Source: Chrysomallon squamiferum (taxonomy: Eukaryota > Mollusca > Gastropoda > Neomphalida > Peltospiridae). Taken from it: DNA of 32,500 nucleotides. The notes beneath the pieces were generated by a model. That model did no database searches and had not been told where the DNA came from. It saw only the letters and a list, made by a program, of their open reading frames with translations. Below are positions 22,876 to 32,500 of the stretch, piece by piece (the stretch's first letter is position 1; the number at the start of each line of letters is the position of its first letter). The stretch covers positions 5,915,161-5,947,660 of the forward strand of contig CM022670.1 of assembly GCA_012295275.1 (NCBI GenBank), written 5' to 3'. Made by a program: the position numbers and the translations under genes.

Positions 22876-22995
22876 AAGTGAAGATAATTTTAAAATTTTA
22901 AACTATTAATAACACACGTTTGTATAAACTCATTTATTTATTATTATTTATCTGTTCAGTTTTCTCTAATATGTTATCAGTATGAAATTCGACTT

Positions 22996-23257
22996 AAAGC
23001 TTTAGAAACTTCTTACATAACAAATAGTTTTGCGTTAACATAATTACCACAAACACGTCGGCGACGTCAATTAGTGAAGTGAGACACCACCCACACGACG
23101 TAGTAAATGAGTAAACCAACACATGACAATGTACATTACTAAATATTGACTTTCGTTTTCTACCTATAAGAGTCAGACCAGTGAATGAGAAAAATTCCGA
23201 CACAACTCATAATTAATTATTTACCTGTCTGTAGGTGTACATCAAAGAGATCGACCT
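22996..23257 (-). repeat. Right arm of the 262-bp inverted repeat
   Basis: Reverse-complement copy of 21356-21618, separated from it by 1,377 bp. Its copy of the first exon fragment has a one-base deletion that shifts the frame. Its copy of the following frame stops right at the arm boundary (KKFLKL then stop). I see no target-site duplication outside the arms, so a foldback transposon is not supported. Confidence 0.93.
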
Positions 23258-23259
23258 GT

Positions 23260-24000
23260 TCATTCTTTCTGGCGTTGTGTATTATCGTTAAAGGTGAAAA
23301 ATGATACATACAGACAGACGGACAGACAGACATATACATACATATAAAGTGGTAGAGATTACTGATTATAAATAAAAAAACAGAAATCTCTTCGATTTTG
23401 ATTAGATAAAGATAGATATTTTCATTAATCTAAGAAAAATTTCAGATTTATTTCTGTGATTACTAGTATACAATTTAAAATAATTTATTATTATCAACGT
23501 TATCATTATCATTTATTATTATTAATGTTATCATTATAATTTATTATTATTAAAGTTATTATTATCATTTATTATTATAAACGTTATATTTATAATTTAT
23601 TATTATTAATGTTATCATTATCATTATCATCACATTAACTATGATTGCAATATCTGATCATCACTTTTTAATTATCATCGTCATTACAACTTTGTTGATC
23701 TTTCTAGGTGAACAATCATCGACATCAGATGATGATCATCATTGTCATTCTAACCACCCAGGTACCCTTTGTCATAAGAAATAACATTTAAAAGTTCAGT
23801 TTATTTAATTAAACAAATTTAAACCTAAAAAAAATCCAGATATTTTTTAATTTAAATCATACTTCTACTTGAACAGAAATTTTGAGCGTAAAAAAACCTT
23901 GTTTAGAACTGAAAAAAAAAAAGAAAGAAAAGAAAAGAAAACAGAACTAATAAAAATTGGACATAAATATCCCCAGATGTCGGTTATTAAATAAACGAGT
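23260..24000. other. AT-rich stretch with decayed ATT/ATC repeats
   Basis: CAGA/CATA repeats lie at 23305-23345. At 23480-23700 the motif TTATTATTAT..GTTATCATTAT recurs about every 45 bp. Apart from 23709-23790 there is no exon-like segment. An AAAAG-rich run lies at 23910-23945. Confidence 0.5.
23709..23790 (+). CDS. Alternative terminal exon with HxHxxxH motif (tentative)
   Basis: Acceptor TTGTTGATCTTTCTAG|G. Joined in phase 1 to 21389 it reads GEQSSTSDDDHHCHSNHP then GTLCHKK and TAA. HHCHSNHP resembles the HxHP end of FLYWCH fingers. However, the DNA is partly a GAT/CAT-rich run that makes Asp/His by chance, and the diverged copy at 20566 has stops in this frame. I regard it as a competitor to the exon at 21451. 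Confidence 0.22.
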
Positions 24001-24850
24001 AGGGGGTGAATCAAAGGCGGGTGAGGTGTGTGTGTGGGTGTTTGTGTGTGTAAGATGCGGGTATGTAACAAAGTCAGAGTTGTTACCACTTCACGCTTGT
24101 GTAGAACTGAGAGGACGTTGTGGTGGTAAACTAGACATTATTCTCATTTAGCACCGCCGCCCGCCCTCTGTCGATCTGCCCCCATCACACTGGGAGCTGT
24201 TGTTGTAGACAACGTTTGTGTAAAGGCAGACACGACGGCGACATGGACACAAACAATGAGATGTGGACACGCGCTCAGATAAAGCAGAGATAGAGTTTTG
24301 ATGAATGAGTGTTTATTAATACCTGCCTCTTCTCACAGTTGTGCGTGGCAGGTGAAACATCAAAGAAAAGCTCGGATGAAGCGATCACAAAGAGAGAGAA
24401 AGGAATCTAACAAGATCACACTTTTCAGATTAACCCGCGCTGCCAGCAACACAGACTGGCCACAAAACGAGGTCGACCACTGACCAGGTGGTCATCAGCT
24501 AGAAGTGTGAGGACACACGACATTGGTCAGTTTATGACATCTAACCACTGATAATCACCAACTCTCTACCCACCAACAGATGCACAGGTTAAAGCTGAAA
24601 TTATCAGCATTATTGCATGGAACTAACAAAAACGCGGAGAAGTGTAATTTTCTCTCCTATAATCTGCACATGTCTGCAGAAAGTCTCCATGAAACAGCTC
24701 TGTTATTATAAGATTTACCGCTGCCAGATGTGCACAGTCTTCTTAGACAGTGAATACAGAAAACTGCCAAATGCCTATAAATCATCGTTTTAATGTTCCG
24801 AAATGAAACGAGAACTGCCGAACTCAGTAAAAGTATTTACCACCAGTTAC
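24000..24850. other. GC-richer region with two weak exon-like segments
   Basis: Complex sequence. A strong acceptor-like tract ending CTTCTCACAG at 24340 is followed by a 47-codon frame rich in Lys/Arg, ending in TGA at about 24483. A second acceptor-like CATGTCTGCAG near 24680 is followed by a ~36-codon frame containing CYYKIYRCQMC and a stop at about 24796. Neither has a compatible partner exon or a domain I recognise, so neither is called as a gene. Regulatory sequence is an equal possibility. Confidence 0.3.
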
Positions 24851-25039
24851 ACGTCTAGTAGTGGTAGTAGTTATACTAGTAGTAGTAACAGTAGTAGTAG
24901 TAGTAATTGTGTTGTTGTTGTTAAAAATAGGTATGCGAATACGTGCTTGAATGTGCATGTAAGTTTGCATGATGTATGTGTATAATGTATGTGCGCGTGA
25001 TGTATGAATGTGTAATGTATGTATGTGTGATGTAACCAT

Positions 25040-26480
25040 TCAGCACATTGTTCAGTAGACTATAAGTGATTAATAAAACTGTTTGGTGTTGACAGTCGCG
25101 GACAGTACTTGCGGAATGTAAGTGTGATATTAGTTACGTGTGGTTGCGTTCGATTCGTTTCTCGAGGCGTTGACGTTGTGTGGATCAGAGAACAAAAAGG
25201 GTAAAATTCGATTCATGCACTCGACTGTAACGCATGAGAGGGGTGTGTGGAAGTTGAGGGGGGACACCAGGAAGAAAACAGAGGGGTGAGAAACGACTTG
25301 TGTAATCACGCTGGTCTGATTTGTACACAAAACGACGTAAACTCAATTAACGCCGTTCACACAGTTTCACCACCTCGCTGCACTCGCTTTGTGTTTCACT
25401 CACGTCTGTCCGACCGTCCGTAATTGATCACAATTAACACATTCCTTGAGCTGGTCGTCAACTGCTGTTTAAACTCTGGAATGTTCGTCGTTTATTTTTT
25501 AATTGTGTTCGCTAACAAAACCCGCTGATTGGGTGACTGCTGTATTCTCTAAACGTATCTGTACACAAAACATTCCTGCTGTGTGTGTGACTGACTGACT
25601 ATACGCATGCGTGTGAGTGTGCGTTCATTTTTCAGTGCATGTTACCAAATTTTGTATCATGTTATGTTTAAATCAGAGAGTCTTTGCAAATGCTTGCAAT
25701 ATAATTAATTAGTTTTTATTTAACATTTTATGTATGTATGTATTACAGAGTGAGGTGTTTGTGTGTGTTTGTATATAGTCTGTGTGTATAATCTGAGTGT
25801 GTGGTGTTTCTGTGTATCTGTATGTGTATGAAAACTTCATCTGAGACAAGTCAAGTTGTAGTTGATCATCTGTGAATACTCCCATCCACTCCTACTCTTG
25901 CACGTGCAAAGAATCACGTGTGTTACGGAGGTCAGACAATCGGATGACTTTGGGAAATATGCTCACTTCATGATTTTACCATTCTCTTTTCTTAACGTGA
26001 ACATTGTGTTCAGGTGTAGGCGGCGGTTTTCACGCTTTTTTTTTTGTTTTTTTGCTTCTTCTAATCCTCCCACTAAGATGCGCAAGTGAAAAAGATCAAT
26101 TTCGGGTGGCCTCCCTTTATTTAGCAATGACGTCATCTGATAGTGATTCGTCTTTTGATTGCGGAGTTAAGTGACTGGCGCTGTTCTGTTAGCAGCACTG
26201 AACACAACGTGTGATGGACAAAACATACAAAGTCTATCATCATTGATGTACATTAAACTTTTTTTTTTTCTTCTTCACCTTTAACCATTGTCTCAGTTCA
26301 GTCCAAACTAGGAAAACTAGCATGGCTCGATGACGTCACAAGTAACCAGTCACGCATTATTCAGTGCCGCTAATTCCTGCAGAAAAGTACGTCAATGATG
26401 ACAGCTGAAAACGACGACAGCGAAGTGGTATTTACACAACGACCATCAAAAACCTATAACAGGCAAATAAATAGGTTTTT
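25040..26480. other. Candidate regulatory islands without exons
   Basis: 25080-25460 and 26090-26460 are CpG-containing complex sequence. The first includes CGTAATTGATCACAATTAA (homeodomain-like TAAT sites, about 25420-25438). The second has two perfect TGACGTCA palindromes (26128-26135, 26331-26338). Between them, 25560-25850 is TG-rich low-complexity sequence. No gene is recognised. Confidence 0.35.
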
Positions 26481-26804
26481 ACCTGAAAGCGTTTTTGTGT
26501 TAATGATTTGAAAAGACTGACATTAAAACACCAGAAATTCTGCTCGATTAAACACGTTCTATTGCCGATTATGAAAATATACCGCTTCTGGCAACTACGT
26601 GAGTGTTGTTTTTAAATAATTATTTTTATTAAAGCTTCAGGAAAATTATGCTTTATATTTTCCAAATTTAGTTTCTAATGGCCACATATTCTGGGTTCAT
26701 CTTGTTTATGTGAAGGCGTTGTTAATTGTTATTTTTGTCTCTTTAAAAAAAAAAAATATATCTATCTTTCGTCTTTCATCATCTTCAGAATTTAATTTGT
26801 ATCC

Positions 26805-26810
<6 letters not shown>

Positions 26811-26900
<90 letters not shown>
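26811..26900. repeat. (GT)n followed by (GA)n
   Basis: A (TG)n tract of about 13 units abuts a (AG)n tract of about 32 units. Frames over it on both strands are low-complexity and not coding. Confidence 0.95.
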
Positions 26901-26902
<2 letters not shown>

Positions 26903-26904
26903 CA

Positions 26905-27530
26905 GAATATAAACGAATAGAAAGACATATATATAAAAGAAAGATAGACGGAGCTATATGAAACAAACAGACGCAAAACAGACAGAATGATTGGTTAGAA
27001 AAATTAAGAAATAAGTCTGCTATTTCATACCATATTTTCTCGTTTAATACCATTTGATATCGCGTTGATGTGATATATTTTAATATGATTTTTGATGTGT
27101 GATTTTGACGATTTCAAATATTACTTTCATATTCTGATACACAATAACATTGCATGTAATTACACCAAAACTTTACACAACAATGTTTGTCATAGATGTA
27201 TTTTTCTACGGCTGAACTTGTTACACGAGTATTTTTATGTATTTTTATATCGTGCTCTGCTATCTTTGCTTTCGCTCGCTTTCCTTTCTTTTTTTCTGGC
27301 TTCTATCAGGATTTGCTTTGTAATCCTCTGCACTTTGTTGAAGACGACGGCGCTGTCGATGATGTTTTTCATCTGGTGTTTACAAATAATAGACCGGTTC
27401 CAAACTACATCTTACTCTCGTTATCGGACCACCTTGACAGCGCCTCTAGCTTCTGTGCACGGTGCTCCTCATCTGTTCTTACTTTATAGTCTAATCGTTT
27501 ACTTCTTGTTACCTGTTTATAGAATAATTT
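26905..27530. other. AT-rich unique sequence, no defensible exon
   Basis: Two overlapping frames of 97 and 146 codons cross 27092-27532. They are rich in Phe/Leu/Ser with no domain pattern or consistent splice sites. I see nothing else in the stretch. Confidence 0.35.
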
Positions 27531-27532
27531 AA

Positions 27533-27975
27533 TAAAATTAACTACCTGTCACGTGTTTATTTAATGATTTAATAGTTTACTGCTTGTTACGTGTTTATGT
27601 AATAATTTAATAATTAACTACTTGCCACGTGTTTATTTAATAATTTAATAGTTTACTACTTGCCACGTGTTTATGTAAAAATTTAATTGTTTACTACTTG
27701 CCAAGTGTTTATGTAAAAATTTAATAGTTTACTACCTGTCACTAGTTTATTTAATAATTTAATAGTTTACTACTTGCCTGCCACGTGTTTATGTAAGAAT
27801 TTAATAGTTTATTATTTGTTACGTGTTTATGTAAAAAAATTATAATTACTACTTGCCACGTGTTTATGTAATTATTTAGTAGTTTACTACTTGTCACGTG
27901 TTTATGTAATATTTTAATAGTTTACTACTTTTCACGTGTTTATGTAATAATTTAATAGTTTACTACTTGTTATTC
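27533..27975. repeat. 38-bp minisatellite carrying a CACGTG E-box per unit
   Basis: About 11 units of 'TTTAATAGTTTACTACTTGCCACGTGTTTATGTAAAAA'. Exact CACGTG occurs at 27550, 27626, 27664, 27782, 27857, 27895 and 27933. The other units have single-base variants (TACGTG, CAAGTG, CACTAG). Spacing is close to 38 bp or multiples of it. Confidence 0.9.
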
Positions 27976-28009
27976 GTGTAACTTTTTCTGTGACTGTGAT
28001 TACTGTGTA

Positions 28010-28230
28010 ACTGTGTGGTATTTATGTAAGAATGTGTATTTTCTTGTAACAATATTACACTTTAACTTTGTGTGTTTTTCTGTAACAATGCTACACATTA
28101 ACTGTGTGTGTTTTCTTGTAACGTTGTCACACGGGTAACTGTGTTTTTCTGTAACAATGCTACACACGTCACACTGTCTGTTTTTTTACAAACAATGTTA
28201 CACATTAACTTTGTGTGGTATTTTTTGTGT
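28010..28230. repeat. ~42-bp decayed minisatellite
   Basis: About five units of the type 'TGTGTGTTTTTCTGTAACAATGCTACACATTAACT' with small indels. It directly follows the E-box array. Confidence 0.8.
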
Positions 28231-28463
28231 GAGGTATTCACATTCATCATTTTCACATTCTTCCAGTCAGTGATGTTCGCTGGGGGTCAGGTGTAATGGC
28301 AAACACGATGTCTTTGTTTCACAGTTACTCTCTGATGTAAAACGAGTGTGAAGACCACACAGCAACATCTCACTTAAACAGAGCTCGGTTGAGAAATATC
28401 ACACTTTACCATTCACCACCTTAAACACTCTGTAACGAGTTCTTAATAACATTTATTTATTAA

Positions 28464-28467
<4 letters not shown>

Positions 28468-28528
<61 letters not shown>

Positions 28529-28635
28529 GTGGGTGTTCTTGTTTTTGGTGTTATTATTGTTGTTGTTGTCTTGTTGCTATAATTATTATTGCTATTATTG
28601 TTACTGTTGTTGTTGTTGTTGTTGTTGTTGTTGCT
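28468..28635. repeat. (ATT)n and (GTT)n triplet tracts
   Basis: (TTA)n lies at 28468-28528. A mixed TTG/ATT section is followed by (GTT)n at about 28603-28633. Asn-, Ile- and Thr-rich reverse frames over it are artefacts. Confidence 0.9.
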
Positions 28636-28747
28636 TGTGTTGTTATAAAGCACGACAAAACAGATAATATGCACCTATTACAGTTACGTTCTAAGCAGTC
28701 GACACATAACAAGTAATAAAATATATCAAGCCCCACCCGTCTGGATC

Positions 28748-28755
28748 TGACGTCA
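28748..28755. promoter_or_regulatory. Perfect CRE palindrome TGACGTCA
   Basis: Exact CRE core within a short unique, CpG-containing segment (about 28640-28940). A GTGACGTAA half-site lies about 30 bp downstream. Confidence 0.4.
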
Positions 28756-28974
28756 TCACTCTCGAAAAACTAATGGTGACGTAAAACGATGCTGTGTAAG
28801 TCGTATTATCGCACCGACACGATGATACAGTGACGCTGTAATGTTATTTGTAACACGTCGTGACAGCTCGATATGTTGATGTGACGAGAGATCGACATTC
28901 CTGTCACTGTTGTAGATAAAACGTAGATAGTACATCACACTTTACGTTCCTCTTTGACAAGATAATAAGTACAG

Positions 28975-29775
28975 TTGATACTGATCACACACAATAAGTG
29001 AGCATTAACTGCACAAAGCTAAGTTCATACTGATTATACACAGGTAGGTTAATATTTATAATGCACAGGTAAGTTAATATTAATTGCACACACAGGAAAG
29101 TTAATACTGATTACACACACGTAAGTTAATGTTGGGTACACACACGTAAGTTAATACTGATAATACACAGCTAAGTTCATATTGATTACACAGGTATGTT
29201 AATATTGATTATATACAAGTCGTTTAATATTGATTATACAGAGGTATGTTAATATTGCTAACACACAGATAAATAAAAACTGCTTACACACAAATAAGTT
29301 AATATTAATTACACACAGGTAAGTTAGTATTGATTACACACAGGTAAGTTAATATTAATTACACACAGGTAAGTTAATATTGATTACACACAGGTAAGTT
29401 AATATTAATTACACACAGGTAAGTAAATATTGCTTACACACAGATAAGTTAATATTAATTACACACAGGTAAGTTAATATTAATTATACACAGGTAAGTT
29501 AGTATTGATTATACAAAGGTAAGTTAATATTTATAATACACAAGTAAGTTAACATTGCTTACATACAGGTAAGTTACATTGATTACACACAGGTAAGTTA
29601 ATACTGATTACACACAGGTAGTTTAATATTTATAATACACAGGTAAGTTAATATTGATTATACAGAGGTATCTTAATATTTATAATACACAGGTAAGTTA
29701 ATATTAATTACACACAGGTAAGTTAATATTGATTACACACAGGTAAGTTAATATTGATTACACACACGTAATAGG
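28975..29775. repeat. 25-bp minisatellite with a splice-donor consensus in most units
   Basis: About 31 units of 'ACACACAGGTAAGTTAATATTGATT'. I count 14 exact CAGGTAAGT nonamers; the remaining units have one or a few changes (for example ACGTAAGT, CAGGTAGTT, AAGGTAAGT). The units are cleanest in 29290-29480 and 29570-29760 and more diverged at the left edge. Confidence 0.93.
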
Positions 29776-30660
29776 TAAATTTTAAATTCCTAATAACCAA
29801 AAGATAATCAAATTTTTAAAGAAGAAATTCACTGTCTATTGGAAATATCTGTACACACACACATTCACACACACACACATAAAAAAATACTCACGTATAA
29901 ATGTTAGAAAGTGCTTACTTTTGATTTAACCAAATGTCATTTTTTTCTCTCGCTCCCTCATATATTTCACTTTACCTTTAATCTACTCCCCCCACCCATC
30001 CCCCCAAAAAAACACCAAAACCACCAACAGCAATAAAACAACAATGGAAAAGAAGAAGAAGAAGAAAAACATACAAAAAAAACAAAAAAAACAACAACAA
30101 ACAAACAAAAAATCATTCCACTATATATAACATGTGTGCAGCGCTTGCAACCACTCTCGGTTTGTTTTAATGGTGTGTATTGATGTAAGTTGATTAACTC
30201 TGACAAATGGATGTAAATAAATAGTTTTTCTTGTAGTAATTTTGTCGAGAACGAACTGGAGCAGACATTCGGAGATAGTAGAACTGTCATGTTCAGTATA
30301 GCGAGATAACGAAACTTGTCTTGTGCGATGCTATTGGCTCGGAAAACCTGTCTCGTCTGTGAAATCTCGAGTCAGCTGGATCGATCCTCGCCAGATGATG
30401 AATCAGAAACTGTCTGGCTTCTAGACTGTAAATTTATCTTTAATATCTTCGAACGTAATCACGTTCTCAGACAGGTACGTACTTACTGTCTACGTCTCTC
30501 TCTCTCTGTCTGTATGTCTGTCTCTCTCTATTTCTGTCAGTGTACCCCTTCTCTTAGTCATGCAGTACACTAGAAGGACTACAGCATTAAATGAGAAATG
30601 ATGAATAAACAGAAACAGATAGACACCAACAGGCATTTAGAAAGAAGATAACATGCACAT
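29776..30660. other. Mostly low-complexity, one exon-like segment
   Basis: 29840-29880 is CA-rich and 29990-30115 is A/C-rich. A CpG-containing frame, open from 30310, ends at a donor-like CAGACAG|GTACGT at 30474/30475. It has an ATG at 30328 and would read about 49 residues (including TVWLLDCKF). No acceptor or partner exon can be assigned, so it stays uncalled. Confidence 0.3.
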
Positions 30661-30661
30661 A

Positions 30662-30692
<31 letters not shown>

Positions 30693-30693
30693 C
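30661..30693. repeat. (TA)n dinucleotide tract
   Basis: About 14 TA units, followed by an A-rich run. Confidence 0.9.
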
Positions 30694-30844
30694 TAAAAAA
30701 AAAAAAAGAAGAAAAAAAGCTATAAAAAGTTAAGTGAGCATTAGAGATTTGAAAGAAGATGTAGAGTCAGAGTAAGAAATTTAAGAAATAGCTGATAACA
30801 CATCGACTCTCGAAACAGCAGGCACTGATTTTTGTACTCCACAC

Positions 30845-31110
30845 ATCCAAATAGAAGTTTTATACTGTTACACATTCAAGTAGAAGTTTTATACTGTTAC
30901 ACATTCAAATAAAAGTGTTTATATTATTACATATTCAAGTAGACGTTTTATTCTGTTATACATTCAAGTAAAGTTTTATATTATTACACATTCACGTAGA
31001 AGTTTTATACTGTTACATATTCAAATAGAAGTTTTATACTGTTACACATTCAAGTAGAAGTTTTATACTGTTACATATTCAAGTACAAGTTTTATACTGT
31101 TATACGTAGA
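30845..31110. repeat. 29-bp minisatellite (ACATTCAAGTAGAAGTTTTATACTGTT)
   Basis: About nine tandem units of TTACACATTCAAGTAGAAGTTTTATACTG with scattered substitutions. No coding frame runs through it. Confidence 0.9.
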
Positions 31111-31352
31111 TTTCTCATTCTATGTTTCTGTGTGTTCCTCAAATACAAATAAAATGGAAAGCGGTTGATAAAAACGTAAAAAAGTTGCTGGTCTGTCCAA
31201 AGTTGTATCTCTGCAGGTTAGAATCAAAGGGCAGCGTACACAAATTACATCATAATAAATCATATATGAACCTGATAGTTGGAGATGTACTTGTTGATAC
31301 TTTTATTCAATGAAAACGTTATCATTCGCACCTGACGTCTTTCTAACTTTAG

Positions 31353-31495
31353 AACCAGTCACCCGGTACAAAGTGTGCTGTGAGACCTATCTCCAGTCGA
31401 GTCTGTTCGATTGTCGTAAACAGCGATTAGAACGTGTGTTCACCACCGACTCTCAGATAACGAGCGAACTCGCGTCTCACGATTTCTCTCGCTAA
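31353..31495 (+). CDS. Putative terminal exon, degenerate FLYWCH-like segment (tentative)
   Basis: A good acceptor (GACGTCTTTCTAACTTTAG, with a CTAAC branch-like word) precedes an open frame to TAA at 31493-31495. The exon begins with two bases of a split codon. It reads PVTRYKVCCETYLQSSLFDC then RKQRLERVFTTDSQI and ASHDFSR. The order YxxCC, LFDC, RVFTTD and SHDF parallels FLYWCH (YWxC ... CxARVxT ... HxH). The second Cys and the last His are replaced, so zinc binding would be impaired. No donor of matching phase is identified upstream in the window. An AATAAA lies 11 bp after the stop. Confidence 0.3.
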
Positions 31496-31505
31496 CGAGT
31501 TTTCT

Positions 31506-31511
31506 AATAAA
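31506..31511 (+). terminator. AATAAA hexamer after the putative exon at 31353
   Basis: Canonical polyadenylation hexamer, but unusually close to the stop codon and with no obvious GT-rich element downstream. Confidence 0.2.
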
Positions 31512-31884
31512 ACAGACGAAGAACATCGCAAATACTCTCATCAGCCGAACACCTCTAGATTCTCTCCGACCGGCCTCTCCACACACGACCAGGCAGCTCG
31601 TTTTCGGAGAAAAGCGCACTGAGATTAAAATCTTTAAGTAATTTACAGTGTATTTATTTTTAAAATGTAGGTTATAGATAGATCTAGCGTGTGTGAGATT
31701 AATGAAAGATAAAAAAAGCTGAGGAAAAAATCGAGATAAAAAAAAAAAAAAAAAGGTTCAGAAAGTCAGCTTCTCTACGGGAACAGAGGATCAAGTGGCG
31801 TGTTTACGTTATAAATATACTTTTCACATACACTGAGGATACACACGTAGAAACTACACCGCGTGTGCACATAACACGCACACG

Positions 31885-31934
31885 TACATACACACAATAA
31901 CACACACACACACACATATATATACACACACACC

Positions 31935-31985
<51 letters not shown>

Positions 31986-32035
31986 GTACACACACACACA
32001 CTATACTACACATATATGTATGTACATATACACAG
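31885..32035. repeat. (CA)n / TATA microsatellite
   Basis: Long CA tracts interrupted by TATATATA and CCCATA. Cys/Val-rich reverse frames here are repeat translations. Confidence 0.93.
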
Positions 32036-32044
32036 ATGCAGCAA

Positions 32045-32240
32045 GGTTGTCTTCATGGCTGAACGGTAACGTCGTCCGCCTTCGGACTGCGGGCGAATGG
32101 GTGCCGTACGTTCGAGTCTCGTCAGCGGCATCTGTGAGGTCGTGATTGGACTCTGTCCTCCTGCCCAGTGCAGTTCCCAAATACTGTCTGTGTGCAGAGT
32201 CTAATGAGACGTACATAAGACAGAGAACATTCAAATCCTA
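32045..32240 (+). mobile_element. tRNA-derived SINE
   Basis: An RNA polymerase III promoter is visible: an A-box-like TGGCTGAACGG at 32056-32066 and a B-box-like GTTCGAGTCTC at 32110-32120. Between them lies a 5-bp hairpin GTCCG/CGGAC at 32074-32087. The A-to-B spacing of 54 bp is longer than in an ordinary tRNA and is closer to a Leu/Ser type with a long variable arm. The acceptor stem does not close, so this is not a working tRNA gene. The GC-richer unique body continues to about 32240 and is followed by an A-rich segment. I did not find a second copy in the window. Confidence 0.55.
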
Positions 32241-32500
32241 AAAAACAAACATACATACTACAAACCCACTCGGACAGAGACACGTATACAACTTTTATAG
32301 AGTAATACATATAACCTATGTATTGTAGTATTTATATATTTAATATAAACACATAAACTGTTTCGAGATATGACCAAAAAAAAAAAAAGAAGCAGTTTTG
32401 CAAATACTCGGTAAATGGTCATTGACACTCACACATTCATACATGCACAGACATGCACACATATAATTATTTTTATTAGTGTCAGGAAATTTATGCTTTA

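Noticed and set aside
22994-23203. Reverse-strand frame almost identical to the one at 21411-21677
   Set aside because: It is the inverted-repeat copy. Its exon-A fragment is frameshifted and its frame stops at the arm boundary, so a second gene is not supported.
21356-23257. Inverted repeat as a foldback or terminal-inverted-repeat transposon
   Set aside because: No target-site duplication or transposase is seen, and the arms contain an exon edge rather than typical transposon ends.
27092-27532. 146-codon frame, the longest not made of simple repeats outside the FGF
   Set aside because: Phe/Leu/Ser-rich, overlaps a 97-codon frame in another phase, and has no motif or consistent splice sites.

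Overview
This is an AT-rich eukaryotic (metazoan) window. It is loaded with microsatellites and minisatellites, and almost all of it is non-coding. The splice-site-bounded exons, long introns and dense (TTA)n, (GA)n, (CA)n and (TATG)n tracts suggest an invertebrate. A lophotrochozoan, possibly a mollusc, is my best guess, but nothing in the sequence proves the taxon.

The one gene I recognise with confidence is a fibroblast growth factor on the + strand. A 104-bp middle exon (3185-3288) and a 537-bp terminal coding exon (5798-6334) are separated by a 2.5-kb intron. Together they encode most of an FGF beta-trefoil core, followed by an unusually long and very basic C-terminal tail. The first coding exon (signal peptide and first strands) is not in the window and should lie upstream of it. 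The 104-bp length and the position of the second intron (after the Ser of the '..LYPS' motif) match the classical three-exon FGF gene plan.

The start of the FGF intron is built of about ten tandem 45-bp copies of the exon-2/intron junction, so the 5' splice site itself has been copied repeatedly. A second minisatellite, at about 29.0-29.8 kb, has 25-bp units that mostly carry a perfect U1-complementary donor (CAGGTAAGT). A third, at 27.5-28.0 kb, repeats a CACGTG E-box every 38 bp.

From 6.3 to 20.5 kb lies gene-poor sequence: simple repeats, a few GC-richer islands that could be regulatory elements, and a pyrimidine-rich tract. From 20.5 to 24 kb there are tentative exons of an unidentified zinc-finger-like (possibly FLYWCH-type) gene: 21259-21389, then either 21451-21677 or 23709-23790. 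There is also a degenerate copy of the last of these at about 20.57 kb. A 262-bp inverted repeat (21356-21618 versus 22996-23257, about 98.5% identical by eye) straddles the splice donor of the first of these exons. A further FLYWCH-like terminal exon candidate lies at 31353-31495. A tRNA-derived SINE sits near the right end (about 32.05-32.24 kb).

Most open reading frames in this window are translations of simple repeats and were not annotated as genes.
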